NCBI GenBank assembly: GCA_024734555.1
Contig: JANPWX010020150.1
Span: 1,331,496 to 1,395,495 of the forward strand
DNA length: 64,000 nt
From: Trochalopteron elliotii
Lineage: Eukaryota > Chordata > Aves > Passeriformes > Leiothrichidae
Direction: 5' to 3'
The stretch's first letter is position 1. Each line of letters opens with the position of its first letter. Position numbers and translations under genes: made by a program. Shown one piece after another: positions 46,841 to 59,434 of the stretch. The notes below the pieces were generated by a model. The model worked only from the letters and a program-made list of their open reading frames with translations. It was not told where the DNA came from and made no database searches.

Positions 46841-49118
46841 CAAAATGTTTTTTGGGAAGTATTTGAAAGATCTCTTTTTAAAGCCAGATTTCTTGAACTT
46901 TCCTTTGAAGAGCTCTTCTAGTCTTGTGTCCAAATCCCACAAACTTTGGAGGAAAAAGACCCTGAAGACTTAGTGGCTCGTACTGGGGTTAGCTCACATA
47001 ATATATTTGAGCAGGCTTATCATCAGTCTTCACGCTCTGCATAGAATGTTACTTCAGATTTTCACCAAATATTTGTTTCCAGACATTCAGACAGGAGAAG
47101 TTCCTTGGCATTAGAATTACCATTTAGGAGGGACACCAAGGATCTGTGTGAGAGCTCATGTTTACTGCCCCAAATTCTTTCAGACACAAATCATAGAGGT
47201 GAGACACTGGGCTACAAGGATTCAGGATCAGTCCCAGCAGAGCAACACGTGCCTTGCTCTAAACTGTGCGTAGAGCCAGGATACCAACACTGGTACAGCC
47301 TCCTATTATTTGTCCTCCCCCTCTACTGGGCTGCTTGCTTCATCAAATCATCAACATTTATCTTTCAGACTGCAGGTTTGCCCAGTGAAGGTGTGATGAA
47401 TGCCCTTGTGTTTGTCGGCTGTCTAACACAAAAGTGTTCCCACCTCATTGAAGCCTGAGGTTGTGAAACATGAGAAGCCTGAAGCAGTGTCAGTCCATCC
47501 TGGGGAAGAAGCAAAGGAGACATGTTCCTCCCTTCAATCGCGAATGCCAGCCTGAAGTACCCCAACATCTGACACTATGAGTGGTGACCCAAACCTCTGC
47601 TGTCTGGCAGCTCTCTGACACTCTTTGCAGTCATTTAAATGGAAATGGCATCTGACAGACATGAACATCATTTCACTTCCAGCTCCTCAATTATCTCTTC
47701 CTTTCCACTGCCCTCCCACTCTCTGTGTGGTGAGAGAAATGTGTTTTCAGAACTGTCATTTTAAAGAGTAAATACTTGAACCATCAATAACTGTGTGCAC
47801 TTTGCCCCTGCTGAATGAAAACCTCCTTTGTGAGCATAGAAGCAAATGATGCACAGTTAAATAGAAAGAAGCTACCTGAATGTACTTATTTCAGCTAACT
47901 ATTTCTGTATTATGATAGCCTGTTTCCAGTAGATCAAAGAAACCTGGCAGTGTTGTTTTTTTCACACAGTGAGAAGTACAAACATCATTTAAATGCCCCC
48001 TCAAAATATTCATGCATCAAAAATCCGTTGAAGGCTCAGTCTATTCCCAAGCTGGCTTTCAGCCAACATTGTTATGTTGTTGCTGCATCATGATGGAAAT
48101 AGCAGACAGTAGAAAACAACAAACAGCAGAGAAGACAAGTCTTTTAAAACAAATACAAACAATTAAAAACAAAAAAGAAAAAGCATTTTAGCACTATTAA
48201 AAAAATTTAAATGACAGCAAAACTCATTGATAGTTGTTCAGTTATTGATTCAGTTTTACAAAATGAGATTTTAAATGCTGAATTTTAGGATCCTGTACTC
48301 AGAGTTTTTCTAACCCTCAGTCTGATGGTGTTTATTTTGTTCCGTAAAAATATATATGACACATGGATGCGTTTCTCGCTTGATGGAAATGCTGTAGCTT
48401 CACTGAAGCTGACAATTACCTCTTTCATAATGAAGGTCAAATAAGTAAGGAGATTAAAAGTAAATGGAATTTCTGAGTATCTGGTGAGCTTTTTCCAAGA
48501 CAAAGGGTAAATAATCTTGCATCAAACCCACAGTGTGTTCATGACCTCATCTCTGAGAAAGCTAGGGAGTTTCTGTCTAGATTCTCAAGTAGATGGAGAA
48601 TCTACTAAGTTATTCCAATGTTTAGTTGTCCTTAATTAATTTTATAATTTAAAAAAAACCCTCTCATAATAAACAGAGAAGAATTTTTAGAGAACACGAA
48701 GAGAAAATCTGTGGCACTGAATGCAAAAAACACCCCTTAGTTAAAATACTAGCATGTCCTTTGTTCTGCCTATCTGGTCCTGTATGTCTGTGATCCTAGG
48801 TTTTATCTACCTGACAGAGCTCCCATATACAGCCAGTGCACACACACTGACATTTCTCCTGATAAGTCCAAATCCCTCCATCCAAACCAACCATGTCGTC
48901 ATCCCAGGAAGAAGCTGGGGAAACATCTAGGCTCTACTGAACCTGGTTTGACTCAAAGGTTTCTTGACAAAGATATTGGCAATCCCTGTCCTGTGTGTTG
49001 AAACTGAGGGACTGTGTATCCAGAACTGCAGCAGTACAGAGACCCTCAGAAGGGCAGCCTGGTTCAATTTCAACTGCATGGATGTAACATTCTGCATTTG
49101 CTTTTCAACCCTCATTTA
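46841..49118. other. Unique sequence, nothing recognised
   Basis: 2.3 kb without an identified gene or repeat. A 117-codon forward frame (47105-47458) has no recognisable similarity or splice context. Confidence 0.5.
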
Positions 49119-49190
49119 ATAATATATATGGGCATATACATGTATATGTATATATATGCATACCTGTGTATATAATATATACATATATGT
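49119..49190. repeat. (TA)n-rich low-complexity tract
   Basis: Interrupted TA, TATG and CATA units. Confidence 0.9.
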
Positions 49191-49233
49191 CTTTTCTATT
49201 TCTATGATACAGGTCTATGCACATGTATAATCC

Positions 49234-49300
49234 TAACTCAGAATCATAAGGGCTGGAAAAGGTCTACAAGATCATCAAGTCCAACCAATTCAGTCTCAGA
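49234..49300 (-). mobile_element. Short CR1 3' end
   Basis: CAGAATCATAAGGGC, then TGGAAAAGGTCTACAAG, then ATCATCAAGTCCAACC is the 'AAGTCCAACC' CR1 variant in reverse. Only the last 65 bp or so is recognisable. Confidence 0.8.
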
Positions 49301-49390
49301 TGGACTATCAGACTCAGATCAAGTTCAACATGAACGGCAGCATTCCCAGAACTGCTCCAGAGAACTGCTGGTGGGAGACAGACATTGATT

Positions 49391-49675
49391 TCATAGAATC
49401 ATAGAATGGTTTGGGTTGGAAGGGACTTTAAGGCTCATCTCATTTCACCCTTTGCCACGGGCAGAGACACCTTCATGTCCCTTCAACTATCCAGGTTGCT
49501 CAGAGTCACATCCAGCCTGGCCTTGGACACTTCTAGGGATGGGGAATGTACAGCTTCTCTATGAAACCTGTGCCAGGCCCTCACCACTCTCGCAGTCATA
49601 AATTTCTTCTTAACATCTAATCTAAACCTACTCTCATTTTGAGCCCATTGCCCCCTGTTCTATCATTATGTCTTT
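49391..49675 (-). mobile_element. CR1 LINE 3' end
   Basis: TCATAGAATCATAGAATGG, then TTTGGGTTGGAAGGGAC, then CAGAGACACCTTCATGTC, then CCTGGCCTTGGACACTTC, then AACATCTAATCTAAACC, then CCCATTGCCCCCTGTTC is a well-preserved reverse CR1 3' end. Confidence 0.95.
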
Positions 49676-50380
49676 ATGATCATTAATAGAGATGTTCATG
49701 TAGAAATGTGGCTTTAGACTGAGTAGAAAAATGCCTCATAAGTTTAGATGCTCATGAGTTTTGGTGGTTGTGAAAAAACAAAACAAAACAAAACACACAT
49801 ATGAAATCATTTAGATTTATGCAGATCAGATTTCATCTAGACTTTGAGACATCTCCTTAGAAATTTTGTTTTCTCAGCTTCAGTTGTCCGTTCATGTTCT
49901 TCTCTGGGGACTTCCAACACCATTCTCTAACTTTTCTCCGTTCTTTGCAACCATGGTGCCCTGGAAGGCTCTGTGATTCTTGGAGTGCAGCACATAGGAA
50001 CTCTGCAAACAAAAGCCATTTGACAAATCCTTCCTGTGAGCAGGATAGCCTGGACCACTTCACTCTCTGCCCTTCAACATTTTCACCACCAGTTCCTTGG
50101 CTCCCTTACAAAATTCATTGTTGGAGATCATCTCTCTGGTCTTGATGCCTTTTAGGCAAGGCAGGGCTGTCATTTTAGGCCTATGAACTATATTTGCTGG
50201 TTGATGGATGCCTCCATATTGCCAACTGAAAATCATCCAGAAGTCAGCTATAGCAGATGTGCCATGTAATTACACTGTCAAGGAAGAATTCCAGACATTG
50301 GCCTGGTAATTTTAAGAAGCCGTTTCTGTCCATCAGAACATTCCCAGTTATTTTTTCTTAGATATGAAGCATTTCAGCCT
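49676..50380. other. Unique sequence, nothing recognised
   Basis: It contains a short (AAAAC)n run at about 49772-49795. No gene was seen. Confidence 0.55.
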
Positions 50381-50526
50381 GGTGGTGTTTTTTTTTTTGT
50401 TTGTTTGTTTTTTTGGGTTTTTTGTTTGTTTGGTTGGTTGGTTTTTTGTTTGTTTTTTGTTTGTTTTGTTTGTTTTGGGGTTTTTTTGTTTGTTTGGTTT
50501 GGTTTGGTTTGGTTTGGTTTGGTTTT
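50381..50526. repeat. T/G-rich simple repeat array
   Basis: About 145 bp of only T and G on this strand: TTTG units, TTGG units, and a final block of about six GGTTT pentamers. On the minus strand it encodes a Lys/Asn/Pro/Thr-rich low-complexity frame that is not a gene. Confidence 0.95.
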
Positions 50527-52200
50527 AACTGTGATGAAATATGTATTTCAACAGAATTATAAGACAGAAAAGCCAAGATAGGTCTCGTGATATTATGCCT
50601 ATGGCTGACATATCTTGAGCTGGGAGCCTAATCACGCTAATCACCCTTCTTACTCTCCTAAAGGCATGTGAGACAGAGAGACTTTTTTGCAGTCCTTCAG
50701 AGCTGAGGTGGCAAGACTCACCCACTGGAGTGACGAAGTTTTACATCTGCTGGTAAGGAAGCTTACAGTTCAACTGGCCCTCTAATTTGGGGGCTTTATT
50801 TAACAGACTAAAAGCAGGAGAGCTGAAGCCACAGACAGTCAAGGGAGACCATTGCTTTTTTCTTTATTAGACCTCGGAGACAGAATGAATCAAAGCACGA
50901 GGTGTCAGAGTGCCAATGTTATAGCATCTGATATACTGTGCTTTGGGCACCCTCACATTCAGGACAGTTGCTTAGCAACTGGGATACAGGCTGAGGATGT
51001 AGAGAGTCTGGGATCTTTTCTCTGCCCAACACGATTAGCATGACTTGGATAAATTACTTCACCTTTCTGTATTCCTCTTTCCCTTTATACATTTATTTAT
51101 TCTGTCTCCTACCAAATGCTTGAGTGACTCCTTTGAAGGTATCACAGCCTTCATGTAATGAAATTATTCATCTCCTATGAAGCTGCAGATCCTGGACAAT
51201 GACTCTGATGTCACCTCCTTTTGCTACCTGTCTTTCACAGGTGATCACCTTCTCCTTAACTGTGTTCATCACTGACACAAAAGAGCTGCCATATCCACTA
51301 CCTAGTAGTGAGAGCATTTCAGTAGGGAAGCGCTCTTAGTCCGTGTATGAAAATTTCTGAGCACAAACCATTTCCAAAAATCTAAGCTGGCATTTGGCAG
51401 AATGTCAGTAGACTTTATACAATAACACTATCCAACTAGACATATTAGCAGAACAGAATCTGCAAGACAGCATACTTTTGGCTCTGTTACATATTCATGC
51501 TACTGCCACAACCACTAGCACCAGAAAATAAAGACAGGTGGAAGTACAGTAGGGCTAGCATTAGACCTTTGTGAAGGCATTCTTTGCTTGACTGATGGTT
51601 TGTAGCTGCTCATCATGGACAGAGAGCTGCAAGGTTTGTCGTCCAAGTTAGGAGCTCTGGCTGATCGGCAGATGAATGAAGAGTTGGCTCCAAAGTCTGT
51701 AACCCTTTGATTTCATGGCTGTTTTCTACATCCTGATCTCTCTGCAGCTGCCACCTCAAAGAACAGGGTGAGAGTAATTGTGTTGGCTTGCCTCCAAAAC
51801 CCGGAGGAGTAGTCATTTGCTACTCTCCCAGATTATCTGCCAGGCAAACAGAAAGGTTAATGATGTAGAGCTTGATTACTCTGGTAGAAAGAAAGCAGCC
51901 AGCTTGATCCAAAAATCTTTATTGTGTATGTAAGGGAGATGCATTAAAAGGACTCAGAACTGGAATACGTTTTCTCTTCCATTCTGTCTTTGAACATGGG
52001 AGTATTTGCCTTCTGGCACATATGGTCTTGTAAGTAATAGCTTTTTGCTGCACATACATCTTTTTGCCTGAAGCTTGTTGTTTAATTTTAAGACATTTAC
52101 AATAGTTTTGTTGTTAAGAAAGCCAGTCTTCTTCAATATCAGCTGAATAAACATTTGAATGTATACGTCCCTGGAACAGATTGAACACCATTAGTTGAAG
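50527..52200. other. Unique sequence, nothing recognised
   Basis: No gene or repeat was identified; chance-length frames only. Confidence 0.5.
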
Positions 52201-52292
52201 TATGTACATATAAATACATGTTTTTATATAAAAATACATACATAAATGTGTGTGTGAGACACTGTGTCTGTGTGTATACATGTATGTGTATA
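52201..52292. repeat. (TA/TG)n low-complexity tract
   Basis: Interrupted ATAC, TG and TATG units. It lies inside the 204-codon minus-strand open frame at 52139-52753. Confidence 0.85.
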
Positions 52293-52386
52293 CCATAAGC
52301 ACATGATTTTTGGTATTCATCTCTGAGATAAATGTAAACAACGTATATCAAGTGAAATGCATCAACAACTCCAACAATCTCCCAGG

Positions 52387-52431
52387 GAAAAAAAAAAAAA
52401 GAAAAGAAAAGGAAAGGAAAAAGAAAAACAA
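52387..52431. repeat. A/G-rich run
   Basis: Poly(A) followed by GAAAA and GGAAA units. It gives the poly-Phe segment of a minus-strand frame. Confidence 0.9.
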
Positions 52432-55400
52432 AGTGATGAGAAGACAAAATAAAAGCAAGCAGAACCTGCCAACTGAACAAATGAACCACAACAAAACTAC
52501 AGGATTTGGAAGATAGAGGAGACCTTACCATGGCTGGAGACAGTAAAGTTTGGTTAAGGTAAGGTGTTTGTAAAGCTTGTCTTCCTTTTTTAACAAGATT
52601 CTGCTTTGTGAAAATGTTTAATATTAAAAAGTAACAGAAAAGAAACTTTATGAACCCACATAAATTGAAATCTTTCAGCCTTTGATTGAAAACCAGAATA
52701 CCCTGGCCCAGAATTGAAACACTGAAGCCAAAGCCCAATATATTTTCTTCCACAATGGTTTATGGAGTTCATAATTCAGAAGCATCTTTCTTACATTATT
52801 CCATGAGGATTTGATTTTTTTGGCAGAATCATGTGTTGCATGATACTTAGAGAAAAATTCTTTTGTTGCCCACACTTTACCCTACAGAGCCTCCTGAGAA
52901 ATTTAAATTTTTCATAGAAAAAAAATTATCTTTGAGATTGGCTCTACATTTTACCTACCTTATGGTGAAGGACCTGGAGGAAAAAAAGTGTATAATAATT
53001 TGTTATCTCCCTTCTCCTGCTTATTTCTGTTTGCTCTAACACAGATTGTGATTTGCAACTAGTTTAAATGACTTTATCAAAGAAGTTCCCACTTTGCCTT
53101 TTTATATTATTCATATTCTAAACAGAATTTAATATAGTTATCTTTAAAATATAAACTCCAACAAAGATGTTTTTGTTGAGTTCTGGATGGGTTTCTCACT
53201 TCTGTTTAAGGTATTGTTTTGACTAGATTCTATTTAAATAATGATATTTATTAATTCCTCCTTGAGTTTATACTTCTGTTTTTGATGTCAGTTAAGGCCA
53301 GACCAGGGGTGCCTGTACTGTATTCCTCGAGGCAGCTGCAGGTCTAAGACGTGGGGACCAGGTCTCAGCCTCAGGGCAGGTGCGATCCCTGTCTTACCTG
53401 AGTTGGCTGCTCATCTTTGTCAGTTTCTGTCTTAAGATAAAATGCAATGAACGTCTACATGACTGTTTCAAGCACTCTTGGGGAGGAAAACCTCATTTAA
53501 AAGGAAGAAAGCATAGGAAAAATCAACAGAGCCTTAATGGGGAAAAGTGTGGTGCACACAGCCACTGGGAAAAGAGGAAGATTCTACAAGGCAAAGGCCT
53601 AAAACCTAAAACCTAAAAGATGAAAAGAACTCTATTCATAAGAAAGAGGGATATAAGTGGGAAAGGAGCGAGTGAAGGAAGAATTCAGGACAAATGTCTC
53701 AAAGCAGCTATGGAAAAAGCTCTTCAAAACCACAGAAAATGTTCGGAAAAGCTGAAGGGAGAGGAAGGATGCCACCAAAGTTGCCTGGAAGTCACAAGCT
53801 GACAAGTCAAGGTAGGATTTCAAAAATTAAAAAGTCAGGAAACGTCATTCTTCCTAAACATCTACTGAGGCCCTGGGGCACAACAAAGGAAATCCACTAC
53901 AGCTGCATGGCAATTGGTAAATTCTTGTTATGATGCTATATGCCAAACTCCCTTCTCTTTTCTTCTCTAATTCATCTGTCAGCATGTAAGGGTAGTCCAG
54001 ACACTGAAGGGACTTGTGTGCTAAAATGTCAATTGGGAGACAGCCCTCAGCCCTTGATGAGGAGATGAATTTATAAGAAGATCTCAATACAAAGTAGAGG
54101 AGCAAGGAACTTGGTTCTGGGAGAAAAAGATGGCAGAGAGTGGGCGAAAAAATGAGGCCAGTTTTCCAAAACACACAAGTTCAATAATTAGCCCTAGAGA
54201 TATGGCTTTAAAGCAGACAGCAAAGACTAATATAATGCCATCTGAAATCAATTTAGTCCTATCATTTGGAGTAAATAATGCTTTGAGTTGCTACAAAACA
54301 GAGGCTCTACAGAAAAGCATTCATGATTTTAATTTTGAAAATATAAATGATGCAGTATGATGTGTGTTGAGGGAGGAGGATGAGTGTGTACGTGTGTGTG
54401 TGCATGAAAACTTTATCTTTTTATTTAACTGACAACAAATACAGTTCTGCTTGATCTCCAGAAGCCACAGAAAAGGATGCGTGGGCTTTCTGAGCTAGCT
54501 TACAGGCCACTGAAGAAACAGAGAGGAAAGGGAAAACAAAAAAATATTATCACTTTGCTTAGCCAGTGACAGCAAAATTCTCTCTGCTCCATTACCTGCT
54601 CATCTTTCTTCGCATAGCAACCATCGTATCTCTGGAATAAGACATAACTCTTTTCCAAACATTGTGGCTTGCTCTTGGCTGCTGAGAACCTTCCTGGTGG
54701 TCCAGGATTTAAGAAAATCCAGGCTTGGAGCTGGTGCTGATCTGTGGATGGGGGAGTTGGGAGCAGCTGGCACAGAGACTGCTGAGAGTGTGTGATGCTG
54801 CTCAGGGACCCTCCTCTGCCAGAGTCCTCCAGGGGCTGAACCAGCAGTTTTACAGGTGTTTTGGGCCTCTGAAGTGTCTTCCTTGTGCTTTCATGTGAGG
54901 CATACTTGCCTCTAGGGAGTAAGTCCTCCTTGAAGAGGGGGAGGAATTTGGTATTTGTATTCCTTCACTGTCTTTGTTATATCCCTGCTAATTGCACCAC
55001 TGGAACAAAACTGAACAGAACATTAAACCACTTGTCCTTACATGAGAAGGGATTTGGGTAAATTAACCTGCCCAAAAGGTGTCTGCGAGGTATATTTACG
55101 TACATTTCCTTCTGGGGAACATCCACTCTGCTCCCTTGACTGAAGTGAAATACAGAAGATCACTAATATGAATGGGTTTTAAATATCAGTTTCCATTTGC
55201 AGCATTTGATGAGAATAGGGCAGGTTAATTTAGGTCTTAAAATAAGATGATAAACCAGTTACCTTTCCAAAGACTGACATTACTGTGAATCTCCTTTTTT
55301 TTCTCATTTTCATCCTCTCAATTTTAAAGGTGACAAATCCGATGCAGTATTTATTACTGCAAATGGCAATATGACATGCTTGAGAACAACCTATAAAAAC

Positions 55401-56269
55401 AGGGAAAAGGAAAGAAAATACATGGGGTTTTGTTCATAAAATGGGGTTAAATAGATTTCAGGATTTCTGTTCACCTGAGACTGTTTCTTCTCTTATTTGT
55501 CTTTCCTCCATAAATTTACCACAGTGTCACTAAGTAGATATTTAAATGTGCCTCCAGCCATTACTCTACACCTAATAACCCTAAAGTAAATAGATTGTGT
55601 GATTGGTACAAAGAAAGAAAGACAGACTGCTTTTATTTAGAGTGGCATAAAAATCTCATGTAGATTTAAAAGGATAGAGCATTTTACTCCAGATGTCCAC
55701 AGTTTCAATTATAGTAATGTTATCAGTAGCAGGTGGAGCATTCACGTACTAGAAACTTTAATAAGAAAAAGTTCACAAGATTGTTTTCAGATAACAAGAA
55801 CAAAATAAAGATAATAACCCCCGTAATAGACTATAAGGCTTCTCACACACCTCTTCTAACAATAGTTTTCAGTTTCCTGCAAAACAAGTGACAATCCTTA
55901 TGTTGGGTATGCATACTGGGAGATGGACGATGTTATTTTCACCACATAAGCCAGACAATATTTAAAATAAAGGACATTATTGCAATGAAAAGCAAAGATT
56001 ACTCTAATTTTTCAGACCATAGTGTCTCTTCCCTTGCTCAGAGTCTCAGCAAATTCACATTGACGCCCTTGCTTGTTTAGACTACTGCTTTATTTTCACT
56101 AATAAAATAAATCATTAAACCCACCTTGTTGTCTTCTCTGCTGCTTAGCATGAAGTGACACCTGGGATGGCAGAGAGGGCACTGAGTGTCCATTGTGCAG
56201 CTCAGTAGAACAGGGTGACAGGTGATCACAAACCCAATTTCCAATCAGGAGCAAGCCAGCAGAGAAACC
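52432..56269. other. Unique sequence with minor simple repeats
   Basis: No gene was recognised in about 3.8 kb. There are three CCTAAAA units near 53598-53618 and a TG run near 54385-54404. Slightly GC-richer segments near 53300-53400 and 54660-54900 could not be assigned. Confidence 0.45.
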
Positions 56270-56674
56270 AAGTGAATCAAAGAGTGGTGGGAGGCTCTGG
56301 ACAAAAGATCTGTGGGGGGAAGCTGAAGGTACTGGGAGAAAGGTTCAAGGGAACCTTCTTCCTCTCTACCACTACCTGAAGAGAGGTTGAAGCCACGTGA
56401 CAGCTGGTCTTTTCTCCCAGGCAACAAGTGAGAAGAGGAAACTGCCCTTGAATGGCACCAGGAGGTTTAGATTGGATCTGAGGAAAACTTTCCACATGGA
56501 AAGAGGAGCTGGGCATTGAAACAGGCTCCCATCCACATCACTATTCCCAGAAGTGTTCAAATTATGAGTGGACATGGCACACTGTGATATGATTTAGTGG
56601 TCGTGGTGGTATTGGTTGAAGGTTGGACTTGATGATGTTGGGGCTAATTTCCAGCCTTAATGATTATATAATTC
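56270..56674 (+). mobile_element. CR1 LINE, about 400 bp, 3' end
   Basis: Sense-strand CR1: CCTCTCTACCACTACCTG, then TGGTCTTTTCTCCCAGGC, then GGAGGTTTAGATTGGATC, then AGAAGTGTTCAAATTATGAG, then GGTTGGACTTGATGATG, then CCAGCCTTAATGATTATAT. It is the 'GACTTGATGATCTT' subfamily, matching the reverse copy at 44530. Confidence 0.92.
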
Positions 56675-57589
56675 AGTACCTTTTCACTTGAATTGAGGTA
56701 AGGGTAGGAAGGATTATACCTACATTGGAACTAGTCAGATATTGGTCCAGGAAATCTTTTCACTGCACCATTTCACTGCAGATGAGCAATTGGATTTCCA
56801 ATAAGTCTGTGATATTTTTTTTTTTTCACCTTCAACTGAGTAATTTGTGATGAACATGTTGATAAATGAGTCACATTTTTTAATAAAGTGAATAAAGTGG
56901 TCTGCTGCCTACTAGTCACAGTAGCTATCTAGATTTCTAATGAATGTTTTCCAAACCAAGGAGCAGGATGAATTCATTTGTGTGTGTGAGTAAAGATGAC
57001 TGTTTTGCTTATTTTAGAATTTTTGGCTTGGACGCTGTAAATTGTACCATTCATACATGTTATGATCCTGAAGCACTTGAAGTCAACCACATACACATAT
57101 GTGAAAATCTTCCCAAAGCTTCTAACTCAATCATTCTTGTCTTGCATTGTCTGGGGGTTTTCTTATTCTTGATCTGTAAGATCAGGAATCCCATATTTGA
57201 TCTCTTGAACTGAGAGTTTGTTTGGAAACACTTCAAAGCAAAATAAAAAAAAAAACAACAAAACAACAAAACCAAGCAGAAAAAACAAAATGTTGGGCTT
57301 TAGTCAACAGACCATTAAAAAAACCAAAACAACCCAAACCTATAATTTTACAGAAAACAACAAGTTGGGCATACTCCTCTATCCACAAAGAGAAACCCAA
57401 ATCCTTCCACAGTAAGGCAATATTCCTGTGCTTGTTCTCCCTAATAAGATTAGCCAGTCCTATAAAAGAACAATTACATCACTAAAAATCATTTTAGGTT
57501 TTAATCCTATGGATTCAACTGCTGGAGTCATAAAAGACCTTTAATTTTTTTTCTCGTGGGGTGTGTTTTTTGGAACCTTTTTTTATGAC
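56675..57589. other. Unique sequence, nothing recognised
   Basis: Contains a T run at about 56815-56826 and an A-rich (AAAAC/AACAA)n run at about 57240-57275. No gene was seen. Confidence 0.5.
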
Positions 57590-57990
57590 ATGTCCAATTT
57601 GGGATGATGATAATGATATGTACCAAGTTTTAATACATGTAGCATGCATTTGTCTCTGAAGTCTGAGAGCATGTCAGTCATCATAATGGCTTCAGGTTGT
57701 AAGAAACATTGATGATGAAAACATTAAACCACAAAAACAAGTTGGCCTTATAATGGTTCATTTACTCTGGAGAAAAATTAATAACTAGATGAAATCTCTT
57801 CTAATAACAAGGAAGATTATTATTCATTTCATCTCGCAGACATTTGCAGGCTATCTCCTAGAAGATTATTATTCCTACATCTTTATTAATGGCTGTATAC
57901 ATTTATTATTCTGTTATTTACAGCCATGCTATGATTCACTTCAAGATTCACGGCAGGGAGTTCCGTAGACAAAAATTCTTGATATTTAAC
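57590..57990. promoter_or_regulatory. Possible conserved non-coding element (tentative)
   Basis: Repeat-free block with GATGATGATAATGATATG, AATACATGTAGCATGC, TCATCATAATGG, a 14-bp direct repeat GAAGATTATTATTC (57812-57825 and 57861-57874), CTTTATTAATGGC and CACGGCAGGG. The homeodomain-type motif density is high. Conservation is untested. Confidence 0.27.
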
Positions 57991-58948
57991 CATAGACAGA
58001 TGGTGGGACAGAAATTAGAGGATGGTAAATAACAAGAAGTTTTATAACTGTATTCAAATCTATTAAAATCACCACAATAACACATTAACATTGTTTCCTT
58101 GGGGAATTAGAGCTCATCAATAACTGACCCTTGGAGGTTTGCTAGTTCTGGATGTGACTAATAATAACTCTGAGCCTTCCAAACAGCCACTTCAGAGAGT
58201 TTGTACTTTTTTGAAGCTAATATGATGTTTGCCAGAAATGGATCAATTTACAGATCAAGAACACAGTGAGGATTGGGGCTCAGCGTGTGCCAGGATGTGG
58301 ATGACAATTATGAGGAGAGAATTCTTGGAATCAGCATATAATTCATTGATTTGGAGCTTACACATCTAACCTGTAACTGGAAATTTTGTTCCAAGAAGCA
58401 GTTTCCTGGCTACAGCACTTCTGAGCACTGTGTCTCAGAAACCCCTTTGGGTACATGCCACTCAGGATCATTTAGCAGCAAGTGCTGAAATAGCAGAGAA
58501 TTTAGGTTTTCTTTCCCCAATAGGGATGTTGAGCTACAGAAATAGAAATACTTTGCTCTTTTGTCAGCAGTGGATAAAACATCATCCAGTGCAGTGAGAA
58601 ATATTGTAAACAAACTGCAATTTTTATGCTATACCTTACGATGAAAGTCAGTTTGGCTTCTTAATAAGCTCACTCTAAAAAATCTATCATGAAAGACAAG
58701 TGACTACAGGTCTTATTAAAGAAACCTACCTTTAAAGTTGCTTTGGCAACTTTAGATATCCTCTTCAGGATTGAAATTCTTTCTGAAGAGCAGTATGATA
58801 TTTTCTATATCCACAACAAATGTAGTGCACATTGTTAGGTAAAATGCTAAAAAAAACTACTGTTGATGCTGGCAAGCATAATTTCTGCTCATCTTTTCCT
58901 TAGGTGAATATTCACTTGTCTGTTTCTTTTATGAATCATCCCAATAAA
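57991..58948. other. Unique sequence, nothing recognised
   Basis: AT-rich DNA up to the next CR1, with no feature recognised. Confidence 0.5.
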
Positions 58949-59175
58949 CATAGCATCATAGAATAGTTTTGGTTGGAGGGGATCTTAAAAATTGTGTGCC
59001 CCTGCCACATGGGCTGAGACACCTTCCACTAAGTCAGGTTGCTTCAAGCCTCATACAGCCTGGTCTTGAGCACTTCCAGGGATGGGACATCCACACCTTC
59101 TCTGCATAACCTGTTCCAGAGCCTTAACATCTTCACAGTCCAGAATTTATTCCTAATATTCAGTCTAAGAATGTG
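58949..59175 (-). mobile_element. CR1 LINE 3' end
   Basis: CATAGCATCATAGAATAG, then TTTTGGTTGGAGGGGATC, then GACACCTTCCACTAAGTC, then TTGAGCACTTCCAGGG, then CATAACCTGTTCCAGAGCC, then TTTATTCCTAATATTCAG is the reverse CR1 3' end. Confidence 0.93.
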
Positions 59176-59383
59176 TCTCAAAGGGAAGAAGGGAAGAAAC
59201 AGCCTTGTGAGTCAGTTCAGAGAGAGGGCTCTGCATCTAACACCTCACGGAGGGCATAGGACACCTGCGTGCGTGGGAGATTAATAGCAGCAAGAATCTG
59301 TTGGAAAAAGAGACAATGCAGAGATGTGGGCAGTTTTGCAGGGAGACCAAGTATTTATGGAAGGACTCAGTCAGTGCTCACTG
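59176..59383. other. Unique sequence, nothing recognised
   Basis: A short spacer after the CR1. Confidence 0.55.
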
Positions 59384-59434
59384 GGGTTTTTTTTGTTTTG
59401 TTTTGTTTTGTTTTTTGTTGTTTGTTTGTTTTTT
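59384..59434. repeat. (TTTTG)n simple repeat
   Basis: T runs with G every 4-5 bases. Confidence 0.9.

Noticed and set aside
47105..47458. 117-codon forward frame with a hydrophobic segment
   Set aside because: Chance length, with no splice signals or recognised family.
52139..52753. 204-codon minus-strand open frame, the longest in the window
   Set aside because: It crosses a TG/TA microsatellite and a poly-A/GAAAA run that supply poly-Phe and Tyr/His/Thr stretches. It has no recognisable domain or splice context.
53598..53618. CCTAAAA triplet resembling an interstitial telomere repeat
   Set aside because: The unit is CCTAAAA, not CCCTAA, and there are only three copies.
54660..54900. GC-richer segment as a possible exon or CpG island
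   Set aside because: CpG remains scarce and no open frame or splice pair stands out.
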